A stretch of 64,000 nucleotides of DNA, taken from positions 179,102 through 243,101 of the forward strand of contig NZ_JMLU01000003.1 in the NCBI RefSeq assembly GCF_000686885.1. The letters are read 5' to 3'. Each line of letters opens with the position of its first letter. Positions within the stretch are counted from its first letter, which is position 1. This stretch comes from Flavobacterium sasangense DSM 21067 (lineage in GTDB: Bacteria > Bacteroidota > Bacteroidia > Flavobacteriales > Flavobacteriaceae). The translations under genes were made by a program, and so were the position numbers. Below, one piece after another: positions 1 to 8,216 of the stretch. The notes under the pieces are model-generated. The model saw only the letters and a list, made by a program, of their open reading frames with translations. It was not told the origin of the DNA and searched no databases.

Positions 1-713
1 TGCATGATATATGGGAAACCTTTCCCTTCTTCACCCATTAAGTTTTCAGATGGAATTTCCACATTATCAAATGCAAGCTCAGCCGTATCTGATGCTCTCC
101 AACCCAATTTATCTAGTTTAGTTGCTGAGATACCTGGTGTTTTTGCATCCACCAAAAAGATACTGATTCCTTTATTACCTAATTCTGGACTAGTTTTAGC
201 AGCTACAACATAGTAATCAGCATAAACCCCATTTGTGATAAAGGTTTTAGAACCGTTGATTACAAATTTATTACCATTTCTTACTGCATTCGTTCGCATT
301 CCTGCAACATCACTTCCTCCGAAAGGTTCCGTAATACATAATGCTCCAATTTTTTTTCCAGCAATACTTGGCGCTAAATAATCTTGTTTGATTCTTTCAT
401 CACCTTCTGCATTTAAATGTGTCATAGCTAAATAAGCATGTGCCCACATAGCTGCAGCAAAACCAGAAGATTTCACTTTTTGAAGTTCTTCTAAAAATAT
501 AACAGTGTAGAATAAATCTAAATTCATTCCGCCATATGCTTCAGGATAATTTAATCCAAAAAAGCCCATTTCCCCAAATTTTTCCCAAATAAAACGCTCG
601 ATAGTTCCTGTTTTTTCCCATTTTTCAATGTGAGGCACCACTTCTTTATGTAAAAAATCTCTAAAACTTTGTCTGAATAATTCGTGTTCTTCTGTGAAAT
701 ACATTGAATTCAT
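1..713 (-). CDS. acyl-CoA dehydrogenase (3' end beyond window)
   Basis: FAD-dependent alpha,beta-dehydrogenation of acyl-CoA thioesters in beta-oxidation, cytosolic. The minus-strand frame is open from an ATG at 713 to the window edge, about 237 codons, so only the N-terminal part is present. It starts MNSMYFTEEHELFRQSFRDF, typical of the N-terminal helical domain. Further on come ALCITEPFGGSD, the FAD-contacting motif of the middle beta domain, and then FITNGVYADYYVVAAKT and LGWRASDTAELAFDNV. The order and spacing fit the family. Codon 4 (ATG at 704) is an alternative start. The specific chain-length class cannot be told from this part. Confidence 0.93.
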   Translation of the reverse strand, partial: MNSMYFTEEHELFRQSFRDFLHKEVVPHIEKWEKTGTIERFIWEKFGEMGFFGLNYPEAYGGMNLDLFYTVIFLEELQKVKSSGFAAAMWAHAYLAMTHLNAEGDERIKQDYLAPSIAGKKIGALCITEPFGGSDVAGMRTNAVRNGNKFVINGSKTFITNGVYADYYVVAAKTSPELGNKGISIFLVDAKTPGISATKLDKLGWRASDTAELAFDNVEIPSENLMGEEGKGFPYIM

Positions 714-752
714 AAATCTGTAATTGTATAGGTTGTTTTATTGGTAATATTT

Positions 753-1631
753 TTAAAAATCCAAATATAAGGCGATTATTTTTATTTTTTCGTTAGGCAT
801 TCCCTTAATTTTTGTTAAATCATCAATATTCTTAATACCATTATTCATAGTTCTATAGATGACAATTTCTTTAGCTAACGCATAATTGAAAAAGGGAAAT
901 TTTGCCAATTCTTTCTGAGACAAATCATTGATTGCAATTTTCTTTATTCCATTTTGAGTTTTTACAACAAATTGTTTTTCTAAATCCGCTAAAGCTTCTG
1001 GACTAATTCCCCATATAAATTGAAATTGCTCCATACTAACAAAGCATCCTAACTTCTCTTTCTCTTGTAAAATCTTATCTGCTAATTTTTCTCCGATACC
1101 ATAAACCGCAATTAAATCTTCTCTTGTTGCACTATTGATATCTTTTTGAACAATCTTTTCTTTTTCCTTTGGCAAAAACTTGTGAAACTTTTCTGAAGTG
1201 ACATTGGTTTTGTTTTTTACCCAATCTGGAAATTTGAAGTAAGGACTAACTTTTGCCAAAAAAACATTAGAAACCTTTGTTACTTGTTGAAACTCTTCGG
1301 CAGAATTTACAAATTTTCCCTTTTTACGATAAGCGTGTAGACGATCAATTTCCTGAATTGACATTCCTAATTTATACCCTTTATAATCGGTAATGTAATT
1401 TGGATTAAAAGGATAAATTGTATCTTTTTTTGTTGATTGAAGGTATTTTAAGCTATCAATTTCATTTTGAACTAACAACCAAGCTTTATCTTCTGAAGCA
1501 TTGTTAGTAGAAACAAAATTATCTTTTAGAAAAAAATAACCTAATTGAACCAAAATAATAATTGCAAACAACAAAAAAATCCCACTTCTGTGTTCTCTTG
1601 AAAACAGGAAGTAGGATTTTAATTTATTCAT
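753..1631 (-). CDS. helix-hairpin-helix domain protein, membrane anchored
   Basis: 292 residues. One membrane segment lies near residues 17-36 after a short basic N-terminus. Two or three helix-hairpin-helix units follow. The clearest is around residues 165-220 (INSATREDLIAVYGIGEKLA), with the GIGxxLA turn typical of ComEA-type DNA-binding HhH. Another lies near the C-terminus (IKNIDDLTKIKGMPNEKI). This architecture is common in Flavobacteria and may bind DNA non-specifically, but ComEA is normally much smaller, and a role in DNA uptake is inference only. It lies between the acyl-CoA dehydrogenase gene and the transporter pair, all on the minus strand. Confidence 0.8.
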   Translation of the reverse strand: MNKLKSYFLFSREHRSGIFLLFAIIILVQLGYFFLKDNFVSTNNASEDKAWLLVQNEIDSLKYLQSTKKDTIYPFNPNYITDYKGYKLGMSIQEIDRLHAYRKKGKFVNSAEEFQQVTKVSNVFLAKVSPYFKFPDWVKNKTNVTSEKFHKFLPKEKEKIVQKDINSATREDLIAVYGIGEKLADKILQEKEKLGCFVSMEQFQFIWGISPEALADLEKQFVVKTQNGIKKIAINDLSQKELAKFPFFNYALAKEIVIYRTMNNGIKNIDDLTKIKGMPNEKIKIIALYLDF

Positions 1632-1644
1632 TTTGAAAAAAAAA

Positions 1645-1800
1645 TTAATCGTTTTGACGAACTAATTCTTCATCATTATCTTCATAAGAATCGGGTTCTT
1701 GTTTAGGAGGCGTACTTAATACTAAATAGAAAAAATATCCTGTAACCGCTGTTACCGTTCCAACTGCTGAAAGCATTGTGATTAAAGCTTCTGTTTTCAT
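1645..1800 (-). CDS. 51-residue single-pass protein, MetS-like small subunit of the adjacent symporter
   Basis: An intact 51-codon ORF from ATG 1800 to TAA 1645, starting 2 bp after the stop of the symporter gene. The protein begins MKTEALITMLSAVGTVTAVT, continues with a hydrophobic stretch (residues 7-29), and ends in a charged acidic tail (residues 31-51, containing SYEDNDEE). Size, topology and position match the small MetS subunit found next to some NSS-family transporters (for example the actinobacterial MetP/MetS pair). The assignment rests on context and topology, since a protein this short gives little sequence signal. The two genes are surely cotranscribed. Confidence 0.75.
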   Translation of the reverse strand: MKTEALITMLSAVGTVTAVTGYFFYLVLSTPPKQEPDSYEDNDEELVRQND

Positions 1801-1802
1801 GA

Positions 1803-3380
1803 TTATATTCTCCCCTCTTTTTTACGTTTTTTATAAGCAACAAATACTAAGTATGAAATTCCTAGGAACACCAAAAGCAATAATAATCTTGAAGCGTTTA
1901 CAAATAAAATTGTTTCATTTAACAATTCTAATTCTTTAGGATCAGTTGTAGTTGCAATTTTTAGATAAATATCTTTGTTTATAATTTTATCCCATACTCC
2001 CGGCAAACTTGAGAAAAATACAACCCCTAAAAATAGCGGCGTAATAAATTTGATGATAAATTTATAAATACTTGGAACTTTAATATCAGCACCTGTCGTG
2101 ATTTCTTTCCAACCTTTATCCATTCCAAAAATCCAAGCAAAAAGAATAATTTCAAAGAATGCAAAAACTACTAATGAAAAAGTTCCTGCCCAGTAATCAT
2201 ATTCGTCAAAAACTCCGTAATTGAAAAATAAAACTGTTGGAAGTCCTAATATGAATACTAACCCTCCAAATGTCCAAGCTGCATTTTTATGTTTCCACCC
2301 AAATTCATCTTTTAGGAATCCCATAACTGGTGTTCCCATTGCTAAAGAAGATGTAATCCCTGCGAAAAACAACAAACCAAACCAACAAACTCCACACAAT
2401 ATAGCTAAAACAGTTCCCCATTGTTCAAACAAAAATGGTAACGTTTTAAATCCTAAGCCTAAACCTCCTGTTCGTGTCATTTCTAACACTTTGTCGATAC
2501 CTAAATATCCAACAGAAATAGGAATAATGATAGCAGCTCCTAAAACCACTTCTACGAACTCATTCATCCAACCTGCACTCATGGCATTTAATGCAATATC
2601 ATCATTCTTTTTAACATAAGAAGCATAACATTGAATTGAACCCATACCTACAGAAAGTGTAAAAAATATTTGACCTGCTGCAGCTAGCCATATTTTAGGA
2701 GACCATATAGTTGAAAAATCTGGAGTCCATAAGAAATTTAAACCTACAGATGCATCATTTATAGCTCCAGCCTCACCCGCTTTTACATTAAATGCCATAA
2801 TAGCTAAGAAGACACCGAACAAAATTAACAATGGCATTCCCACTTTTGCTACTTTTTCAACACCTCCACTTAATCCTTTAGATAAAATCCAAGTATTTAA
2901 AAGCAAACAAACTAACCAAAAGAAAATTGTTTCAAAAGGCATATCTAAACCTACATAACTATTGAAAAATCCAGCAACTTCATCTTGAGATTGTCCTGCA
3001 AATGTTCTTGATATACTATGCCAAACCCAACTTAAAGTCCATGATTCTAAATAACAATAGTAAGCAGCAACTGCTAAATTGGTGAAGATTCCGAAAACAC
3101 CAATGTATTTCCAAAATTTTCTTTTATCCATACTATCTAAAATAAAAGGCGTGCTGTGATGACCGTATTTTCCACCGAATCTTCCCATACTCCATTCTAC
3201 AAATAGTAACGGAATTCCCATTAATAAAAAACACACTAAATAAGGAACGATAAAAGCTCCCCCTCCATTTTGTACTGCTTGAACTGGAAATCTTAAAAAG
3301 TTACCTAATCCTACAGCGTTTCCAGCCATGGCCAAGATAAGTCCAACTCGTGAACCCCACGATTCTACTTTTGCTGTCAT
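1803..3380 (-). CDS. sodium-dependent amino acid symporter, NSS family (LeuT-like)
   Basis: 525 residues with about 12 membrane segments; inner-membrane Na+-coupled amino acid uptake. The N-terminus (SWGSRVGLILAMAGNAVGLG then NFLRFPVQAVQNGGGAF) is nearly the TM1 signature of Aquifex LeuT, including the unwound GNxVGLGNxxRFP sequence that lines the Na+ and substrate sites. TM6 (GQIFFTLSVGMGSI) and TM8 (FFAGITSSLAMGTP) keep the Thr/Ser Na+ ligands. Unlike LeuT it is followed at once by a 51-codon gene for a single-pass protein. Substrate unknown; neutral amino acids likely from the LeuT resemblance. A -7 box (TATCTTTG, minus strand) lies 26 bp upstream. Confidence 0.95.
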   Translation of the reverse strand: MTAKVESWGSRVGLILAMAGNAVGLGNFLRFPVQAVQNGGGAFIVPYLVCFLLMGIPLLFVEWSMGRFGGKYGHHSTPFILDSMDKRKFWKYIGVFGIFTNLAVAAYYCYLESWTLSWVWHSISRTFAGQSQDEVAGFFNSYVGLDMPFETIFFWLVCLLLNTWILSKGLSGGVEKVAKVGMPLLILFGVFLAIMAFNVKAGEAGAINDASVGLNFLWTPDFSTIWSPKIWLAAAGQIFFTLSVGMGSIQCYASYVKKNDDIALNAMSAGWMNEFVEVVLGAAIIIPISVGYLGIDKVLEMTRTGGLGLGFKTLPFLFEQWGTVLAILCGVCWFGLLFFAGITSSLAMGTPVMGFLKDEFGWKHKNAAWTFGGLVFILGLPTVLFFNYGVFDEYDYWAGTFSLVVFAFFEIILFAWIFGMDKGWKEITTGADIKVPSIYKFIIKFITPLFLGVVFFSSLPGVWDKIINKDIYLKIATTTDPKELELLNETILFVNASRLLLLLVFLGISYLVFVAYKKRKKEGRI

Positions 3381-3405
3381 ATAATTTTATTGGTTGTTAA
3401 AGCCT

Positions 3406-3413
3406 CAAAGATA
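3406..3413 (-). promoter_or_regulatory. Bacteroidota -7 box for the symporter operon
   Basis: TATCTTTG on the minus strand, an exact TAnnTTTG match, 26 bp before the ATG at 3380. It would drive the symporter and its small partner gene. Confidence 0.55.
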
Positions 3414-3458
3414 AGAAAAGTATCTAAAATTCAAATAAAACTTACACTTAATGAAATT

Positions 3459-3680
3459 TTATAAGTCAAAAACTGAACTTCTTTTAGTTTTTATCATGTC
3501 TTTAAACTTTAAAAGAAAAGCCAAAGTAAGATACAATCCAAATCCCAAACCTACTGTTACAAAAGATATATATATGAAAAACAAGCGAACGTTTGTAGCT
3601 CGCATACCTAATCTATCAGCCAAACGAGAGGCTACAAAAAATCCATGTTTTTCAAAAAAATGCAATAGGTTTTGGACCAT
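3459..3680 (-). CDS. PspC-domain membrane protein
   Basis: 73 residues from ATG 3680. It holds a single PspC-like domain: the helix HGFFVASRLADRLGMRATNV followed by two hydrophobic stretches (RLFFIYISFVTVGLGFGLYL). PspC proteins are inner-membrane stress-related proteins; in Bacteroidota short PspC-only proteins are usual and their role is unknown. The frame is open 20 codons further upstream, but that would overlap the DUF2851 gene; the start at 3680 leaves 28 bp after that gene's stop and begins directly with the domain. Probably cotranscribed with DUF2851. Confidence 0.8.
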   Translation of the reverse strand: MVQNLLHFFEKHGFFVASRLADRLGMRATNVRLFFIYISFVTVGLGFGLYLTLAFLLKFKDMIKTKRSSVFDL

Positions 3681-3708
3681 TTTTAAATATTTTTTTTCAA
3701 AAATACGA

Positions 3709-4977
3709 TTATTTTTTAAGAATAAAATGTCCGATTGCACATTCCAAGCACTTTTTATAATCGCAATAATTCTTTTTTAATTCCAATAAAGCTTGAGATT
3801 CATATACATTTTTAGAACGTTTTCCAAAAACTTCAAACTTCTCAATAATCACATTTTGTTCCGAAGTAATTGTAATCGCTAAATCTATTAATTCCTGTGT
3901 GATTTCTTTTTGCTGGCTTCTAGCATAAGCAAAACGAAGCGGAATGATTGTATTTATAACCAATAAATCTATAAATGATTTGGAAAGTTTTTTCATCTTT
4001 TTAGAACTTTCTTTATCCAAATTATAATGTGTTTCCCAATATTCACTGACACCCACATTAAAAATCTGATACAATTCATTTATGGAAGTACCATTCATAA
4101 CCAATGAAAAAAGATTCTTTCGATGAAAATACAAATTAGCCAATTGCGCTAAACGAATGGTTGGAAAATTATCAGGACGATGCTTGAAAAATTCCACCGA
4201 GCCAGCTACTTTTTCATGTAGTTGATATTTCTGAGTTAAGTATGCATAGGATTTTTGGAGTTGTTTCGCATAACTATCTTGTAAATCATGAGAAAGTAAA
4301 TTTGCTTGACCTAATAATAACGCTTCTAATGATTCCAAAGAATAAGATTCTTTTCGAACAACTGAAAACGGAATCGATTTAGCAACTTTATAAAACATTT
4401 CGCCATTTGTATTTAAACCAAAATTTTTAGCCAAAAGACAAAATAAGACCGATTCCCAATCTTGATTAGAATCTTCAGCTAATTCAAAAATCAGTTGCGA
4501 TTTTCGTTCTAAGCGTTCAAAAAATAAACGCTCTTGCCAATTTTTGAAGATAAATTCATCTACATTTTGAATTTCGTTTTCGCAATAAATCCAAGATTTG
4601 TGACTTACTAACGATTGATATTTATGTAAATCCGAAAGTGCGACGTGTTCTTTGAGTTCTACTGTTGGAATTTCTGAATTATCTTTTCTAAAAATAGGCA
4701 CATCATACTCCCAAACGACATGTAAAATAACGGAATCATAATTGGAATCTTTCTCGTGATTGTGCACATACCAATCTGATGACTTGAGATGAATTTCTAC
4801 ATTTCCAGCCCATTTTTGATTTCCGATAATAAGTTGCGCATTGAAAAAATCAGGTCCGGCAAGTTGTAAATATTGACCTGAATTGAGAATCTGAATCGAC
4901 TCTCCTTTTGTAGTTTTTAAATTGGCAATATCAAATTTCTTGAATTGCCACACGTGGTGCAAAAAATCTTCTTTCAT
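3709..4977 (-). CDS. DUF2851 family protein
   Basis: 422 residues from ATG 4977 (MKEDFLHHVWQFKKFD). This start is preferred over an in-frame ATG at 5067, which would run through the divergent promoter and into the opposite gene. The N-terminal third (AGPDFFNAQLIIGNQKWAGN, then VEIHLKSSDWYVHNHEKD and DSVILHVVWEYD) is the DUF2851 signature and resembles a nuclease-like fold with conserved Asp, Glu-x-His and His residues. The rest is alpha-helical. The function of this family is not known to me. No signal peptide, so cytosolic. Confidence 0.9.
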   Translation of the reverse strand: MKEDFLHHVWQFKKFDIANLKTTKGESIQILNSGQYLQLAGPDFFNAQLIIGNQKWAGNVEIHLKSSDWYVHNHEKDSNYDSVILHVVWEYDVPIFRKDNSEIPTVELKEHVALSDLHKYQSLVSHKSWIYCENEIQNVDEFIFKNWQERLFFERLERKSQLIFELAEDSNQDWESVLFCLLAKNFGLNTNGEMFYKVAKSIPFSVVRKESYSLESLEALLLGQANLLSHDLQDSYAKQLQKSYAYLTQKYQLHEKVAGSVEFFKHRPDNFPTIRLAQLANLYFHRKNLFSLVMNGTSINELYQIFNVGVSEYWETHYNLDKESSKKMKKLSKSFIDLLVINTIIPLRFAYARSQQKEITQELIDLAITITSEQNVIIEKFEVFGKRSKNVYESQALLELKKNYCDYKKCLECAIGHFILKK

Positions 4978-4995
4978 TCTGTATGGCGTATATAA

Positions 4996-5034
4996 TTGAA
5001 AAACAAAGATAAAAAAATTATATTTGCTGAACAA
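4996..5034. promoter_or_regulatory. divergent, interleaved promoter pair
   Basis: Plus strand: TTG at 4996-4998, 20 bp spacer, TATATTTG at 5019-5026, driving the PNGase F-like gene (ATG 5045). Minus strand: TTG (plus CAA at 5032-5034), 20 bp spacer, TATCTTTG (plus 5004-5011), driving DUF2851 (ATG 4977). Each promoter's -33 element lies beyond the other's -7 box, so the two core promoters overlap completely. Confidence 0.65.
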
Positions 5035-5044
5035 CCCAACTTTT

Positions 5045-6733
5045 ATGAAAAAATTTATAACCATCACATTATTAAGCCTTTTTACATTTACTCAATCTCA
5101 AACTAATGCAAAACCACCAAAAGGATTCAAAATAACCTATAATAGAAGTTCAAACGGAAAGCTAATAGAAAATCAAGATGCGATTTTTGTTTTTACGAAT
5201 CCAACGGAAACTTTAGTTACTTCTGAAAAAATGAATTCTGGAAAAGCGGAATTTCCCTTCGAACAAACGTTAATCAATCGTTCTGAAAATAAAATTGTTC
5301 AGGTTACTCAACTCAAAAAAGAGAAATCGGTTACTACAGTTGATAGTCTTTCGTTGGCAAAACAAAACTTCGAGTTTTTAACGGATACTAAAACAATTTT
5401 AGGTTACAAATGCCAAAAAGCAAAAACGATAATTAATTCCAACACCATTGAACTTTGGTACACCAATGAATTACAAGTGAAAGGCGCACCAACGACATTA
5501 GGTCAAAATATTGGATTGGTTTTGGAAATGGTTCGTAATGGAAATTTTGTGATTTCTGCTACTAAAATCGAGAAAATAAAATCAGTTAGTCCAAATTTAG
5601 AATTACAAAAAAGCACAACCAAAAGTCCTGTTTTAGATGGTTTGACTTATAAAGATTTAGTTTGGAAAAGTCGCTTTACTACGATTAAAGTATTTGAAAA
5701 TGAAACCATTAATTTTTCAGATGCTTCCAAATCAAATGATAGCATTTTACGATTTGCAAACGGAACTATCATCTTGAAAAAAATCACTTTTCCGGAAATT
5801 AAAAAAGGAGATTTAGTGTTTTTAGATTTAGCCGAACAATCGAATGGTGATGCATATGACAGAACGGGGTCGGTTTTTGTGATTCCGCAAGATAAGAAGC
5901 AATCATTTTTAGATGGTTTGCAAAACGGGAGTAAAACATTGCCAATTTATGAAAACGGAAATGGAAAACAATATCAAGGTGTTGTGGCTACAAAAGAATT
6001 TTCTCCAATAATTGAATTGATGCGATTTTTTACACCTTTTGGAATTAAACAATACAATTACATTCAGTTGAAAAACAAAACGTGGCACGAAATTGTTCCG
6101 TACCGAATGGATATTACTGATTTAAAACCTAATTTATCAGGAAAAACGGTTTATGTAGGAACTTTTATTGGTAATTACGATAAAGGCGGACATAAAATCT
6201 CAATGAATATTACGATTAATCCGAGCGAAAGTTCATTAGACAAAACCAACGTTTCTATTCCGTTATTTAATACGACAAACGTAATGGAAATGGCTGGACA
6301 AGAATATGCAACGATGTTCAATCATGAAAAAGGATTGGAAATTACTTTCGCGCTAGATAAAGAAATCAAAAATGCGAAACTGCGCTACATCACCACCGGT
6401 CATGGAGGTTGGGAAAACGGCGACGAATTTGTTCCCAAAAGAAACACTATAATTTTAAATGGAAAAGAAGTGTTTTCTTTTATTCCATGGCGACAAGATT
6501 GTGGTGGTTACCGATTGTTTAATCCAGCGTCAGGAAATTTTAATGACGGATTGTCTTCATCTGATTTGAGTCGTTCCAATTGGTGTCCGGGTACAGCTAC
6601 GAATCCGATTTATATTGAATTAGGAGATTTGAAAGCAGGAACACATACCATACAAGTGAAAATCCCACAAGGCCCAAACGAAGGCGGAAGTTTTAGTGCT
6701 TGGAATGTTTCGGGAGTATTACTAGGAGAATAA
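5045..6733 (+). CDS. secreted PNGase F-like glycoamidase with GLPGLI-like N-terminal domain
   Basis: 562 residues; signal peptide MKKFITITLLSLFTFTQSQT. The C-terminal half resembles Elizabethkingia PNGase F, which cleaves Asn-linked glycans from glycoproteins. Landmarks are YDRTGSVFVI (Asp272, probable counterpart of PNGase F Asp60), TGHGGWENGDEF (451-462, with Glu461 possibly matching Glu206), and SNWCPGTA with NPIYIELGDL near the end. The N-terminal part (about 22-185) looks like a GLPGLI-family domain: KTILGYKCQKAKT and ELWYTNEL followed by LGQNIGLVLEM in place of GLPGLILE. ATG 5045 is chosen over an upstream TTG at 5024 because it begins the signal peptide. Single-gene unit with its own promoter and terminator. 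Confidence 0.85.
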   Translation: MKKFITITLLSLFTFTQSQTNAKPPKGFKITYNRSSNGKLIENQDAIFVFTNPTETLVTSEKMNSGKAEFPFEQTLINRSENKIVQVTQLKKEKSVTTVDSLSLAKQNFEFLTDTKTILGYKCQKAKTIINSNTIELWYTNELQVKGAPTTLGQNIGLVLEMVRNGNFVISATKIEKIKSVSPNLELQKSTTKSPVLDGLTYKDLVWKSRFTTIKVFENETINFSDASKSNDSILRFANGTIILKKITFPEIKKGDLVFLDLAEQSNGDAYDRTGSVFVIPQDKKQSFLDGLQNGSKTLPIYENGNGKQYQGVVATKEFSPIIELMRFFTPFGIKQYNYIQLKNKTWHEIVPYRMDITDLKPNLSGKTVYVGTFIGNYDKGGHKISMNITINPSESSLDKTNVSIPLFNTTNVMEMAGQEYATMFNHEKGLEITFALDKEIKNAKLRYITTGHGGWENGDEFVPKRNTIILNGKEVFSFIPWRQDCGGYRLFNPASGNFNDGLSSSDLSRSNWCPGTATNPIYIELGDLKAGTHTIQVKIPQGPNEGGSFSAWNVSGVLLGE

Positions 6734-6763
6734 AAAAAGGACGTTCAATTGAACGTCCTTTTT
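6734..6763. terminator. bidirectional rho-independent terminator
   Basis: A perfect palindrome (arms AAAAAGGACGTTCAA and its complement) between convergent genes, with A-tract on one side and T-tract on the other, so it can serve both. Confidence 0.85.
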
Positions 6764-6767
6764 AAAA

Positions 6768-8129
6768 TTATTTTATTGAACCAATAATATCATATTTCGT
6801 AATAATGTGATGTTTACCATTTCCTAAATCAATTAAAACCGCTTGGTTATCTTTATTGATTAATTTAGAAACTTCTTCAACTGGCGTTCCAATTTTTACA
6901 ATTGGAAATGGTTTCCCCATTACTTCTCGAATTGGTCTTTCAGCTGTGTTTTTATCAGTTATAAAACTTTGGAATAAATCCGATTCATCAACAGAACCTA
7001 CAAAACCATTTACATCAACTACTGGAATTTGTGAGATTTTATATTTTCTCATTCTTTCGATAGCATGTGAAACTAATTCTTCTGTACGAACAATTACTAA
7101 TGGTTTGTCGATGTGTTCTTTGATTAAATCTTCTGCTTTTGTAATTTCTTCTTCTAAGAAACCTCTTTCGCGCATCCAATCATCGTTAAACATCTTTCCA
7201 ACATATCGGCTTCCAGAATCGTGAAATAAGACCACAACTACATCTTCTGGACCAAAGTGCTCTTTTAACTGCAATAAACCCTTTACAGCAGCTCCAGCTG
7301 AGTTTCCAACAAAAATTCCTTCTTCTAAAGCGATTTTTCTTGTATAAACAGCTGCATCTTTATCTGTAACTTTAGTAAATCCGTCGATTAATGAAAAGTC
7401 AACGTTTTTTGGTAGAATGTCTTCTCCAATTCCTTCAGTGATATACGAATAGATTTCGTTCTCATCAAAAATTCCTGTTTCGTGGTATTTTTTGAAAACC
7501 GAACCATAGGTATCAATTCCCCAAATTTTGATGTTTGGATTTTTTTCTTTTAAATATTTAGCAACTCCAGAAATCGTTCCTCCAGTTCCAACACCTACTA
7601 CGAAATGTGTAATTTTACCTTCGGTTTGTTCCCAAATTTCTGGACCCGTTTGTTCGTAATGTGCAATAGCGTTACTTGGGTTATCGTATTGATTTACGTA
7701 CCAAGAATTTGGAATTTCTTCCCCTAATTTTTTTGAAACTGAATAGTATGAACGAGGATCTGTTGGTTCTACATCGGTTGGACAAACGATTACTTTTGCA
7801 CCCACAGCGCGTAAAATATCTGATTTTTCTTTTGACTGTTTGTCTGAAATCACAAAAATACATTTGTAACCTTTAACGATAGCTGCCAAGGCTAAACCCA
7901 TTCCGGTGTTTCCAGAAGTTCCTTCAATAATTGTTCCTCCTGGTTTTAAACGACCATCTGCTTCTGCATCTTCAATCATTTTTACTGCCATTCTATCTTT
8001 AACAGAATTTCCAGGATTGAAAGTTTCTACTTTAGCCAATACTAATGCATCAACTTCAGCAGTAACCTTGTTTAATTTAACCAAAGGGGTATTCCCGATG
8101 GTTTCTAATATATTTTTTGCGTATTTCAT
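6768..8129 (-). CDS. cystathionine beta-synthase / cysteine synthase with C-terminal CBS domains
   Basis: 453 residues from ATG 8129 (MKYAKNILETIGNTPLVKLN). A PLP-dependent beta-replacement enzyme, cytosolic, in sulfur amino acid metabolism. Lys44 in NPGNSVKDRM is the Schiff-base lysine, and GTSGNTG and VGTGGTISG are the substrate and phosphate loops. From about residue 330 there are two CBS motifs (ISQIPVVDVNGFVGSVDESD and the C-terminal pair), which in cystathionine beta-synthase regulate activity. The choice between cysteine synthase and cystathionine beta-synthase is open, but CBS domains favour the latter. An in-frame ATG at 8189 lies upstream of the promoter and is rejected. Confidence 0.92.
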   Translation of the reverse strand: MKYAKNILETIGNTPLVKLNKVTAEVDALVLAKVETFNPGNSVKDRMAVKMIEDAEADGRLKPGGTIIEGTSGNTGMGLALAAIVKGYKCIFVISDKQSKEKSDILRAVGAKVIVCPTDVEPTDPRSYYSVSKKLGEEIPNSWYVNQYDNPSNAIAHYEQTGPEIWEQTEGKITHFVVGVGTGGTISGVAKYLKEKNPNIKIWGIDTYGSVFKKYHETGIFDENEIYSYITEGIGEDILPKNVDFSLIDGFTKVTDKDAAVYTRKIALEEGIFVGNSAGAAVKGLLQLKEHFGPEDVVVVLFHDSGSRYVGKMFNDDWMRERGFLEEEITKAEDLIKEHIDKPLVIVRTEELVSHAIERMRKYKISQIPVVDVNGFVGSVDESDLFQSFITDKNTAERPIREVMGKPFPIVKIGTPVEEVSKLINKDNQAVLIDLGNGKHHIITKYDIIGSIK

Positions 8130-8151
8130 TTGTGATATTTGTAATATTTTG

Positions 8152-8159
8152 CAAAGATA
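8152..8159 (-). promoter_or_regulatory. -7 box of the CBS-domain enzyme
   Basis: TATCTTTG on the minus strand, 22 bp before ATG 8129, with a TTTG about 21 bp further upstream. Confidence 0.55.
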
Positions 8160-8216
8160 GTGTGAATTTTGCAAAAAAAGCAAACCCACTAAAAATTAGG
8201 AATTGAATACAAAATT

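Noticed and set aside
3451..3780. Plus-strand frame of 109 codons
   Set aside because: It lies opposite the PspC gene and the end of DUF2851, both of which have recognisable domains.
4973..4992. GCGTATA near the DUF2851 start as a further operator copy
   Set aside because: The position 8 bp upstream reads TTCATT, not AATACG; no dyad and no register with a -7 box.
8106..8125. GCGTATT near the start of the CBS-domain enzyme as a further operator copy
   Set aside because: The partner half-site is TAATAT and the sequence is inside the coding region.
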